Positions 1 through 5,149 of a stretch of DNA of 5,149 bases are shown one piece after another. The stretch spans positions 1-5,149 of the forward strand of contig JAITEC010000074.1 of assembly GCA_031282225.1 (NCBI GenBank), in the 5' to 3' direction. Made by a program: the position numbers and the translations under genes. Source of the DNA: Oscillospiraceae bacterium (GTDB taxonomy: Bacteria > Bacillota > Clostridia > Oscillospirales > Oscillospiraceae). A model generated the notes under the pieces. The model was not told where the DNA came from and did no database searches. It saw only the letters and a list, made by a program, of their open reading frames with translations. Position 1 is the first letter of the stretch, and each line of letters begins with the position of its first letter.

Positions 1-1
1 G

Positions 2-1171
2 GGGCTGTGCTCCGCCGGAGCCGACGTCTCTCCGCTCGGGGTGCTGCCCACACCGGCCGCCGCGTACTTGACGCGGCGCTTGGGCGCCGACATGGGCATC
101 GTGGTATCCGCTTCGCACAATCCGTTCGAACACAACGGCATAAAAATGTTCAACGCGTCAGGCTTCAAGCTCTCCGACGTGCTGGAGGATAAAATCGAGG
201 ATATCATCGACCACCCCGAAAAATGCGCCGCAGCCGCGCGCGGCGATATAGGCCGCGTGATAGGCGACTGCGGCGATGGCGCGCGCATGTACACGGATTA
301 TCTCGCCTCGCTCGCCGGCGACTGGCCGCCCGGCCGGCGCATAATCGTGGACTGCTCCAACGGCGCCGCGGCGTTCACCGCCCAGCGCCTGTTCGGCGCG
401 CTGGGCGCCGACGTGACGTTTATGGCGAACGCGCCCGACGGACTGAATATCAACAGCGGCTGCGGCTCAACCTCCATGCGCGCGCTGCGCGACGCAGTCC
501 GCTCCGGCGGTTACGACGTGGGCTTCGCGTTCGACGGAGACGCGGACAGGTGCCTTGCTGTCGACGAGGACGGGCAGCTGATAGACGGCGACATGATTTT
601 AGCGATATGCGCATGCGCCATGAAAGACGAGGGGCGGCTCAAAAACAGCTCCGTAGTGGGCACAGTCATGACGAACTCCGGCGTGGTAGAGTACCTGGAA
701 CGCCGGGACATACACTGCTACAGCGCCGATGTAGGCGACCGAAACGTGCTTGAGACGATGCGCGCGAACGGGTGCGTGCTCGGCGGGGAATCGTCAGGAC
801 ACACGATTTTCCTCGACTACGCCACGACAGGCGACGGCCAACTCACCGCGCTGCGCTTCCTAAACGTCATGGCGGCAAGGCGTGCCCGCGCCTCTGAGTT
901 GCGGCGCGAAACCCCGACATACCCGTTAGCAATAATCAACATAGCGGTCAACGATACAAATGAAGCGAAAACCGCAATAATGTCCGACCAGTCGCTCATT
1001 GAGGCCATAGAAAGAGAGGAACTGAACCTATGCGGCGGCGGGCGCATACTTGTCCGCCCGTCCGGCACCGAACCGCTCATGCGCGTGACTGTGGAGGCAA
1101 GGGACGGCGCGCTGGCGGATGAAATAGCCAATCGGTTGGCCCGGGTCATACGAACGCGCGCGCCGGCCTAG
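2..1171 (+). CDS. glmM: Phosphoglucosamine mutase GlmM, 5'-truncated by the window edge
   Basis: GlmM interconverts glucosamine-6-phosphate and glucosamine-1-phosphate in the cytoplasm, on the route to UDP-GlcNAc and peptidoglycan. The frame is open from base 2, where codons before position 41 read GLCSAGADVSPLG, a normal internal GlmM stretch, so the GTG at 41 is an internal Val and not the start. Visible signatures are the active-site serine loop SASHNP (catalytic Ser codon at 113-115), the metal-binding loop DGDADR (533-550), the sugar-binding loop GGESSGH (782-802) followed by the GlmM-typical TTGDGQLTALRFL, and the C-terminal phosphate-binding RPSGTEPLMRV (1055-1087). About 389 residues are present. 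The family is about 450 long and its catalytic Ser sits near residue 100, so roughly 60 N-terminal residues lie outside. The GlmM-type TTGDG segment and phosphate loop argue against a phosphomannomutase or phosphoglucomutase paralogue. No frameshift or missing catalytic residue is seen. It ends with TAG, 30 bp from the convergent neighbour's stop. Confidence 0.96.
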   Translation, partial: GLCSAGADVSPLGVLPTPAAAYLTRRLGADMGIVVSASHNPFEHNGIKMFNASGFKLSDVLEDKIEDIIDHPEKCAAAARGDIGRVIGDCGDGARMYTDYLASLAGDWPPGRRIIVDCSNGAAAFTAQRLFGALGADVTFMANAPDGLNINSGCGSTSMRALRDAVRSGGYDVGFAFDGDADRCLAVDEDGQLIDGDMILAICACAMKDEGRLKNSSVVGTVMTNSGVVEYLERRDIHCYSADVGDRNVLETMRANGCVLGGESSGHTIFLDYATTGDGQLTALRFLNVMAARRARASELRRETPTYPLAIINIAVNDTNEAKTAIMSDQSLIEAIEREELNLCGGGRILVRPSGTEPLMRVTVEARDGALADEIANRLARVIRTRAPA

Positions 1172-1194
1172 GCCACAAACCGCGCCGGCGCGCG
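1155..1194. other. GC-rich inverted repeats between convergent genes, possible weak bidirectional terminator
   Basis: A 10-bp perfect inverted repeat (CGCGCGCCGG at 1157-1166 and CCGGCGCGCG at 1185-1194, 18-nt loop) spans the end of glmM. Inside it are two self-complementary blocks, GGCCTAGGCC (1165-1174, containing the glmM stop) and CGCGCCGGCGCG (1181-1192). The position between two convergent stops suits a shared terminator. There is no T-run after the stem on the + strand, and only GGTTTGTGG on the - strand, so an ordinary intrinsic terminator is not supported. Alternating GC sequence at this base composition can also give such repeats by chance. Confidence 0.35.
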
Positions 1195-1201
1195 GCAGAG
1201 C

Positions 1202-2326
1202 TCAATATCCCAGTGCTCCGCCTGGGGCTATGCACACATATGTTCTGCCGCGCGCCATCAAGAGCTCCGTGCCGTCCTCCAGCGCGTACGTGAACTGCGA
1301 GGTCGCGTCTTTTTTTGCCCAATTTATCTTTATGGCCTCTCCGCCGCTGATATAATGCCCGGTGCCACCGCCGCTCATCTTGATATCCAGGCGCCCTTCG
1401 CTGTCTCCCGGTATACGGTTTATCTCGGCCTCCAGCACCAATATGTTCGCCACCGAGAGCTGCGAGCCGTCGTTTCCGTCCGTGTACGCCTTGTTATATT
1501 GGCTGACGAGATACTCCCCGACGCTCACGTCATAGGTAAACGACGTCGACTTCGCGCCCGAGAACGTCACTTTTATGTCTGTGGCAGGCTCGCCGCCCGC
1601 AATCGCGGCACCGTCTGTAAAGTTCATTGCGCACTCGTAATCGTCCCCATGCTCCAGCCGGATGCCATATGTCGGGAGATACCGCGCGATCAGTTCTCCC
1701 GACGTGACCAGGCTGTGCTCGTACCCCATGTTCTTGCGCCTTTCGGGATCCCTGTAGAATATCTGTTGCCTGCCGCCGTTCACGCCGTCTATGTTTGTGA
1801 TGCCGCGCTTGGCTATGGCTGTATACGCTTGCGGGCTGCCGCCCGCGTGAATATACACGGCGTCGTGGCCCTGCGCTATGTCGAGGTAGTAGTGCCGGGC
1901 GCTGCGCACACTGCCAATTACGCCCACGCCCGATATGTCCTGGTATATGGCTATCATGCGCGTGATCCCGCCCTCTACCAGGGTCTCGTATATTATGTCC
2001 GCCTTTGACACGCCCAACTGCGGCTGCGCCACTCCCCTGTTGTTGAGCATGATCGCCATCGGACGCAGGCGCGACAGGTCGGTACCAGACGGCATGCCTG
2101 TAAGCGGATTGCGCGGCCCGGTGTACGGGGGCGTCGGCGTCGGCACCGGCGTCTCGGAAGGCGTTGGCGCCCCCGTCGGCGCCCCCGTCGGCGTCGGCGC
2201 GGGATCCGGCGCGGCGGGCGTCTCCGGCGCGTAAGGATGCGTGGCGTTCACTCTTGCAAATACCGTCGCCGCCGCCAAAACGACAATCGCGCACAAACCC
2301 GCCGCCGCCGCCAGCTTCCTACGCAT
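1202..2326 (-). CDS. yerB: Exported DUF3048 domain protein, YerB-like
   Basis: This 374-residue protein matches the DUF3048/YerB family of Bacillota envelope proteins, whose biochemical role is not established. Residues 1-28 are a basic start plus a hydrophobic stretch, so it is a signal peptide or N-terminal anchor. Residues 33-68 form a Pro/Thr/Ala linker that would hold the domain away from the membrane. The N-terminal DUF3048 domain follows: NPLTG (73-77), RPMAIMLNN (88-96), KADIIYETLVEGGITR (108-123), GSVRSARHYYLDIA (138-151) and YIHAGGSPQAY (158-168). The C-terminal DUF3048 domain covers about 245-370, with DIKMSGGGTGHYISGG and a closing GRTYVCIAP. Bacillus YerB is described as a lipoprotein, but no good lipobox is seen here: the only early Cys (C12) follows A-G-L. 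The ATG at 2326 is the only upstream start before an in-frame TAG at 2333-2335. Its GGAGG lies 12 nt away, longer than ideal. It has its own consensus promoter and an overlapping leader ORF. The symbol is by family resemblance. Confidence 0.9.
   Translation of the reverse strand: MRRKLAAAAGLCAIVVLAAATVFARVNATHPYAPETPAAPDPAPTPTGAPTGAPTPSETPVPTPTPPYTGPRNPLTGMPSGTDLSRLRPMAIMLNNRGVAQPQLGVSKADIIYETLVEGGITRMIAIYQDISGVGVIGSVRSARHYYLDIAQGHDAVYIHAGGSPQAYTAIAKRGITNIDGVNGGRQQIFYRDPERRKNMGYEHSLVTSGELIARYLPTYGIRLEHGDDYECAMNFTDGAAIAGGEPATDIKVTFSGAKSTSFTYDVSVGEYLVSQYNKAYTDGNDGSQLSVANILVLEAEINRIPGDSEGRLDIKMSGGGTGHYISGGEAIKINWAKKDATSQFTYALEDGTELLMARGRTYVCIAPGGALGY
2166..2193. repeat. 12-bp tandem repeat inside the yerB-like linker
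   Basis: Two perfect copies of GGCGCCCCCGTC (2166-2177 and 2178-2189) are followed by the first four bases of a third copy before the sequence diverges. On the coding (-) strand one unit is four codons, giving the Pro-Thr-Gly-Ala repetition in the linker. A unit of 12 bp keeps frame, so copy-number change would alter only the linker length. Confidence 0.8.
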
Positions 2327-2372
2327 TATGGCCTATCGCCTCCAAAATCGCAATCGCGCGGTTAATATACAT
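2319..2372 (-). CDS. Putative 17-aa leader peptide overlapping the yerB-like start
   Basis: An ATG at 2372-2370 opens a 17-codon frame reading MYINRAIAILEAIGHNA and ending with TAG at 2321-2319. It lies wholly in the predicted 5' leader of the yerB-like gene. It has GGAGG exactly 8 nt before its ATG, which is better spacing than the downstream gene has. The stop overlaps the downstream start in the arrangement ATGCGTAG, an 8-nt overlap in a different frame, as in termination-reinitiation coupling. The second SD (2339-2343) sits inside this frame. I recognise no homologue, and there is no run of one amino acid that would suggest classical amino-acid attenuation. It could be a coincidental frame. 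The combined evidence of SD, position and overlap makes translation plausible but unproven. Confidence 0.42.
   Translation of the reverse strand: MYINRAIAILEAIGHNA
2339..2343 (-). promoter_or_regulatory. Ribosome binding site of the yerB-like gene
   Basis: GGAGG on the - strand, 12 nt before the ATG at 2326. The long spacing, together with its placement inside the leader ORF, suggests that initiation here may be helped by ribosomes finishing the leader ORF. Confidence 0.7.
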
Positions 2373-2380
2373 ACAAATGC

Positions 2381-2385
2381 CCTCC
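2381..2385 (-). promoter_or_regulatory. Ribosome binding site of the leader ORF
   Basis: GGAGG (within CGGAGGG) on the - strand, 8 nt before the ATG at 2372. This is optimal SD strength and spacing. It has no other gene to serve and is the main argument that the leader ORF is translated. Confidence 0.5.
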
Positions 2386-2389
2386 GGCA

Positions 2390-2418
2390 CGGCTAAAACA
2401 TATTCTTAATTATAGCCG
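2390..2418. promoter_or_regulatory. Imperfect inverted repeat over the -10 and start site, candidate operator
   Basis: CGGCTAAAA (2390-2398) and TTATAGCCG (2410-2418) are complementary at 8 of 9 positions, with six perfect outer pairs and an 11-bp centre. The right arm overlaps the TATAAT box, and the predicted transcription start (about 2402) falls in the centre. Only the left half would be transcribed from this promoter, so it would work as DNA, for example as a repressor site, rather than as an RNA hairpin. No known regulator motif is recognised. Confidence 0.4.
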
Positions 2419-2437
2419 CACACGGGCGCCTTGTCAA
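2409..2437 (-). promoter_or_regulatory. Consensus sigma-A/sigma-70 promoter for the yerB-like gene
   Basis: Read on the - strand, TTGACA (2437-2432) is separated by exactly 17 nt from TATAAT (2414-2409). Both hexamers and the spacer are perfect consensus. The -10 sits in the only clearly AT-rich patch of an otherwise GC-rich region. Transcription would begin near 2402 and give a leader of about 75 nt before the ATG at 2326. The promoter lies 47 bp past the stop of the upstream surface-protein gene, so the yerB-like gene can be transcribed independently. Confidence 0.85.
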
Positions 2438-2444
2438 ACGACCC

Positions 2445-2477
2445 GGGGTACGGGCAACGACGGGGACGGGCGCGGGG
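2445..2477 (+). other. Potential G-quadruplex motif upstream of the promoter
   Basis: Five G-runs of 3-4 bases (2445-2448, 2452-2454, 2462-2465, 2468-2470, 2474-2477) are separated by loops of 3, 7, 2 and 3 bases, which fits the canonical G3+N1-7 pattern. It lies on the template strand for the leftward genes, between the surface-protein stop and the -35 box at 2432-2437. The sequence pattern is certain. Folding and any role are inference, and G-runs are common at this base composition. Confidence 0.45.
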
Positions 2478-2481
2478 ATTT

Positions 2482-2499
2482 GCTCACCCGTCGGTGAGC
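2482..2499 (-). other. Perfect 7-bp stem-loop spanning the surface-protein stop codon
   Basis: GCTCACC (2482-2488) and GGTGAGC (2493-2499) pair perfectly around a 4-nt loop. The TGA stop of the surface-protein gene lies in one arm. After the hairpin the - strand reads AAATCCCC, with no T-run, so it is not a standard intrinsic terminator. It could protect the 3' end of the mRNA, assist termination by another route, or be chance. I found no better terminator candidate in the gap before the next promoter. Confidence 0.4.
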
Positions 2500-5149
2500 C
2501 GCTCCCGCAGTTTGCGCCGACGCGAGGCGCGTCGTGAGGCGGCGCAAGCGGCCGCAAGCGCCAGCAAGGCGGCGGCGGCGAGTATACGGGGGGAGCCTCC
2601 GGAGAAGAACATCGCGGCACCGCTGCCGGCGACTGTTATGTCGCTGTACCGGGCGACGCTGCGGTTCCGCGCGCCTGTCCCGTCCGCAGATACGTCCTCG
2701 CAGACGATCTCGACCGTCATGCCCGAACCTTGCGGTATGCGAAACGTCACCGATCCCCCCGATTTGTCCAAGTATTCGAGGAGCTCTTCCCCGCCGAGAT
2801 CGACTAGCACGCCCTTTTCCGCGCCGCCCGTATTTATTGGTGCCCCCCGGCGGTCTGACAGCGTGATGAGCAGGCTGCCCAAGCGGCCGCCGTCGTCACG
2901 GGGCATAACGGTCACGGTCTGTTTGTCCGCCCTGTACCTCCCCCTGTCCACAAGGCCCGATACGGCCAAAACTGGCGGCGTCCTGTCCACGGCGAACCCG
3001 ATCCTGGCATCTTTTATGTCGCTGAAATCCCTGTTTTCCGCCGCGTCCGACGATGTTACCACGAGATTGTACACGCCCTCGGCCTCAAAGAGCGCCTTGT
3101 CGATTATAAAGTCGTACTTGCTCCACCTGCCGTCCCCTCCCGAGCGCGCGACGGCGTAGTGGCTCCCCTCGTCTAGCTGTGCGCCGTTGAGCGATACGCA
3201 GTACGATACCAGCGGGCTCACATCAATGGCTGCGACACGTATGTCGTTTTCCACGGAGCGTATGTAGTACGCTTCTACCAGCTTCATTGTCTCGCCGTCA
3301 GGCAGGAACGCCGCGCCGTTCCTGTTCACCGAGAACACTATCTCCTGGGCGGCGCCGCCGCCGGGCGGCGTCGAGATGCCCGCAGCCGCGTTGCCGGACA
3401 TATCCAGCGCCTGCGCCGTTAGAGTATATATGCCGTCGTCCTCTAAATTCGGAGACGCGTACGCGTATGCCCCACCGTCCAACACCGGGCCTTCCAGCGG
3501 TATGTCCGCCGTAATGAACGAGCCGTCGTCCGCTCTCTTCAACGCCCGGAGCCGTACCGCCACGGTTCTTGCGTCCATGTTTGCATCGCCGGCCGTGAGC
3601 GCAAAACCCACCGAAGCGTCGTTGTACGCCATGCCGCCGCTCACGCCTCGCAGCGATATCACGGGCACCGCCGTGTCGATTACAAGTCGTCCGGACTCGT
3701 ATGCGTCCATCGCGTTGTTCGACCTGTCGGCATATGCGACCGATACGGAGTACTCGCCATCCCCCGAGAGCGTCAGTTCTCCTATATAGTCCCCGCCTCT
3801 GCCGCTCCAGATCGGCACCGCGCCGGTTGTACGCCCGTCGCGCGAAACGGACACCGATACGTCGCGCGGCTCAAAGTTGCTCTCCCTCATACGCAGCGCA
3901 ACCTCAATGTCGCCCGCGTAGTATGACATGCCGTCACGTGCGCTCACCGGGGCGCTGTAGCTCACAGTGAGTTCCGGCGCTATGCTGTCCACTATCACGC
4001 GCCGATCGCCGTCCCTGCCCGCGCCGTTGCCGGAGCGGTCAAACGCCGTCACCTCCACCGTGCCGTCAAACTGTCCGCCGGCGATTCCAGCCGCAGGGGC
4101 GTAAAATGACACGGACGCCGTTTTTCCTCCGTTTGAGTAAGCGATGTCGTCGCTTGCGATCTCAATGTCCCCTCTTCTCGCCGTCCCGTCCGCGTCCGTG
4201 TAACGGTACACGATGCGGCTTATGCCCGATGTCGCGTCGTCAACGGACACGCTCACGCGCGCGGGCGCGTTATAATACCCAAACCCTCCGGCTCCGGCGT
4301 TCAGGCTCTCGCCGTATGTCACCGCCGGAACCGACGGCGGCGTAGTATCCACCGTAAGCCGCGCCTCTTCACTCCGTGCGCCGCGCAGCGCGAGATCGGT
4401 GTATCCTATTGTCAGCGAGTAGTTGGCGTCTTGCGGGAATTCTATCAATGCCGAGACTTTGTCGCCCACGCGCGTCCAACTGCCGCTTTGGAGCAAATAC
4501 TCCGCGAGCGCGGCTGCGGATTCCTCAGCCGCCGCGTAGCCCTCCGAGTTTACCGCCTTTATAACGGGAACAATGTCGCCCGCCCTGAAATTGCGCTCCG
4601 TCACCGTTATTTCGGCCTTTGCCGGCTCACCGTAATACAGGCGCCCTCCTTCTTCACGCGCGCGCCCCTCTGGCAAGAGCTTCAACTCAATACTCGGAGG
4701 CGTCGTGTCTATGACTATCCGCTCTGACACAAATCCGGTACCCGCATTTTTCGATCTGTCCGCATATCGGAGCTCCACCAGGTATTCTCCGTCAGCGCCA
4801 AACGCAACGCGCGCGGTATGCGTGTCTCCCGAGGCGCGCCACGCCGGGGGGCGCTGCGCGGACAAGCCGTTTATAAACAGCTCGGCGTCCTCCGCGTAGA
4901 AATTGGGCTCCGTCACGCTCAGCGTGAGATATGCCGCCGTGTCGTAATAGAGGATATGCCCCCCGTCTCCGTATTCCGCCGCCGTAGCGAGCGTCTCGGC
5001 CTCAACTGCTTGGCGCGGCGCTATGTACGCCGCCTCTATCAGCGGGGCGGTGCCGTCCACAACGACAATGGCGTTCGGCGAGTCGTCATATACCGCGCAT
5101 ATGTTCCCCGCCCTGTCAGTCGCGGTGAACGATATGCCCCCGCGATACA
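2484..5149 (-). CDS. Large Ig-like-repeat cell-surface protein, C-terminal part, membrane-anchored
   Basis: The frame runs off the right edge, so the N-terminus is outside. The GTG at 5060 is internal: codons upstream of it stay open and read as the end of another repeat, including DRAGN. Numbering from that GTG, the visible part has about seven extracellular domains of 104-121 residues, each opening with a linker like VIDTTPPSI (junctions near 118, 238, 358, 462, 579, 692). Most then show a Tyr/Tyr pair, a T-E-x-N-F motif (50-54, 154-158, 392-396; weaker at 492-495), a DGxYxL strand and a D-x-x-x-N turn such as DRSGN. This is the pattern of bacterial Ig-like beta-sandwich repeats. Residues 826-842 are a hydrophobic Ala/Leu membrane segment, and the tail to 858 is Arg-rich, a cytoplasmic stop-transfer. 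No LPXTG sortase signal is seen. A surface adhesion or envelope-structure role is inferred. Any catalytic or binding domain would be N-terminal and unseen. The stop is 157 bp before the yerB-like start on the same strand. Confidence 0.85.
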   Translation of the reverse strand, partial: YRGGISFTATDRAGNICAVYDDSPNAIVVVDGTAPLIEAAYIAPRQAVEAETLATAAEYGDGGHILYYDTAAYLTLSVTEPNFYAEDAELFINGLSAQRPPAWRASGDTHTARVAFGADGEYLVELRYADRSKNAGTGFVSERIVIDTTPPSIELKLLPEGRAREEGGRLYYGEPAKAEITVTERNFRAGDIVPVIKAVNSEGYAAAEESAAALAEYLLQSGSWTRVGDKVSALIEFPQDANYSLTIGYTDLALRGARSEEARLTVDTTPPSVPAVTYGESLNAGAGGFGYYNAPARVSVSVDDATSGISRIVYRYTDADGTARRGDIEIASDDIAYSNGGKTASVSFYAPAAGIAGGQFDGTVEVTAFDRSGNGAGRDGDRRVIVDSIAPELTVSYSAPVSARDGMSYYAGDIEVALRMRESNFEPRDVSVSVSRDGRTTGAVPIWSGRGGDYIGELTLSGDGEYSVSVAYADRSNNAMDAYESGRLVIDTAVPVISLRGVSGGMAYNDASVGFALTAGDANMDARTVAVRLRALKRADDGSFITADIPLEGPVLDGGAYAYASPNLEDDGIYTLTAQALDMSGNAAAGISTPPGGGAAQEIVFSVNRNGAAFLPDGETMKLVEAYYIRSVENDIRVAAIDVSPLVSYCVSLNGAQLDEGSHYAVARSGGDGRWSKYDFIIDKALFEAEGVYNLVVTSSDAAENRDFSDIKDARIGFAVDRTPPVLAVSGLVDRGRYRADKQTVTVMPRDDGGRLGSLLITLSDRRGAPINTGGAEKGVLVDLGGEELLEYLDKSGGSVTFRIPQGSGMTVEIVCEDVSADGTGARNRSVARYSDITVAGSGAAMFFSGGSPRILAAAALLALAAACAASRRASRRRKLRERLTDG
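2625..5057 (-). repeat. Seven tandem Ig-like protein repeats
   Basis: Approximate units in order of translation are 5057-4710, 4709-4350, 4349-3990, 3989-3678, 3677-3327, 3326-2988 and 2987-2625, with part of one more upstream to 5149. Boundaries are set at the linkers VDGTAPLI, IDTTPPSI, VDTTPPSV, VDSIAPEL, IDTAVPVI, VNRNGAAF and VDRTPPVL. The units are diverged at the protein level and I see no long DNA identity between them, so this is an old domain array rather than a recent duplication. Units 1, 2 and 4 carry the full E-x-N-F motif and unit 5 a decayed version. Units 3, 6 and 7 lack it, which suggests at least two domain subtypes. Confidence 0.75.

Noticed and set aside
41..43. GTG as the start of GlmM
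   Set aside because: The preceding codons in the same frame encode conserved GlmM sequence, and a start here would lose about 75 residues of the first domain.
223..753. A 176-codon + strand frame inside glmM
   Set aside because: The Arg-rich translation is out of frame with glmM, which carries intact catalytic motifs across this stretch.
1355..2008. A 217-codon open frame on the + strand opposite the yerB-like gene
   Set aside because: It lies entirely antisense to a gene with clear family motifs, its product resembles no family, and long antisense frames are expected at this GC content.
2442..2454. CCCG...CGGG hairpin as a terminator of the surface-protein gene
   Set aside because: The stem is only 4 bp and is followed by TCGTTT rather than a T-run; it is also part of the G-run tract.
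2327..2483. A riboswitch or structured RNA in the yerB-like leader
   Set aside because: The predicted leader is only about 75 nt, is largely filled by the small ORF, and shows no recognisable aptamer core or terminator hairpin.
2431..3159. A 242-codon open frame on the + strand opposite the surface-protein 3' end
   Set aside because: The Ser/Arg/Pro-rich product is typical of a GC-driven shadow frame; the opposite strand encodes the last Ig repeats and the membrane anchor.
5058..5060. GTG as the start of the surface protein
   Set aside because: The frame is open upstream to the window edge and encodes the end of a further repeat (DRAGN motif), and no signal peptide follows this GTG.

Overview
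The window is GC-rich and looks like a chromosomal fragment of a high-GC Bacillota lineage, most likely a Clostridia-type, possibly gut-associated organism. The grounds are a DUF3048 (YerB-like) exported protein, which is characteristic of Bacillota, strong GGAGG ribosome binding sites, a textbook sigma-A promoter, and an Ig-repeat cell-surface protein with a C-terminal membrane anchor. The species cannot be named from sequence reading alone.

Layout: (1) 2-1171, + strand: the 3' part (about 389 codons) of glmM, phosphoglucosamine mutase, cut at the left edge. (2) 1172-1201: a 30-bp convergent gap with GC palindromes. (3) 1202-2326, - strand: a complete DUF3048/YerB-like exported protein with a Pro/Thr/Ala linker. 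(4) 2327-2483: a compact regulatory region read leftward. It holds a G-run motif, a perfect TTGACA-N17-TATAAT promoter, an imperfect inverted repeat over the -10 and predicted start site, and a 17-codon leader ORF with its own GGAGG whose stop overlaps the yerB-like start. (5) 2484-5149, - strand: the C-terminal 887 or so residues of a very large repeat-containing surface protein, entering from beyond the right edge and ending in a transmembrane anchor and an Arg-rich tail.

GlmM supplies glucosamine-1-phosphate for UDP-GlcNAc and hence peptidoglycan, while the two - strand genes encode envelope proteins. The common theme is the cell surface, but glmM is convergent and so not co-transcribed with them. 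The yerB-like gene has its own strong promoter and need not depend on the surface-protein transcript. I see no mobile element, CRISPR array, tRNA or rRNA. The least ordinary part is the 5' region of the yerB-like gene: promoter, candidate operator and coupled leader peptide within about 120 bp.
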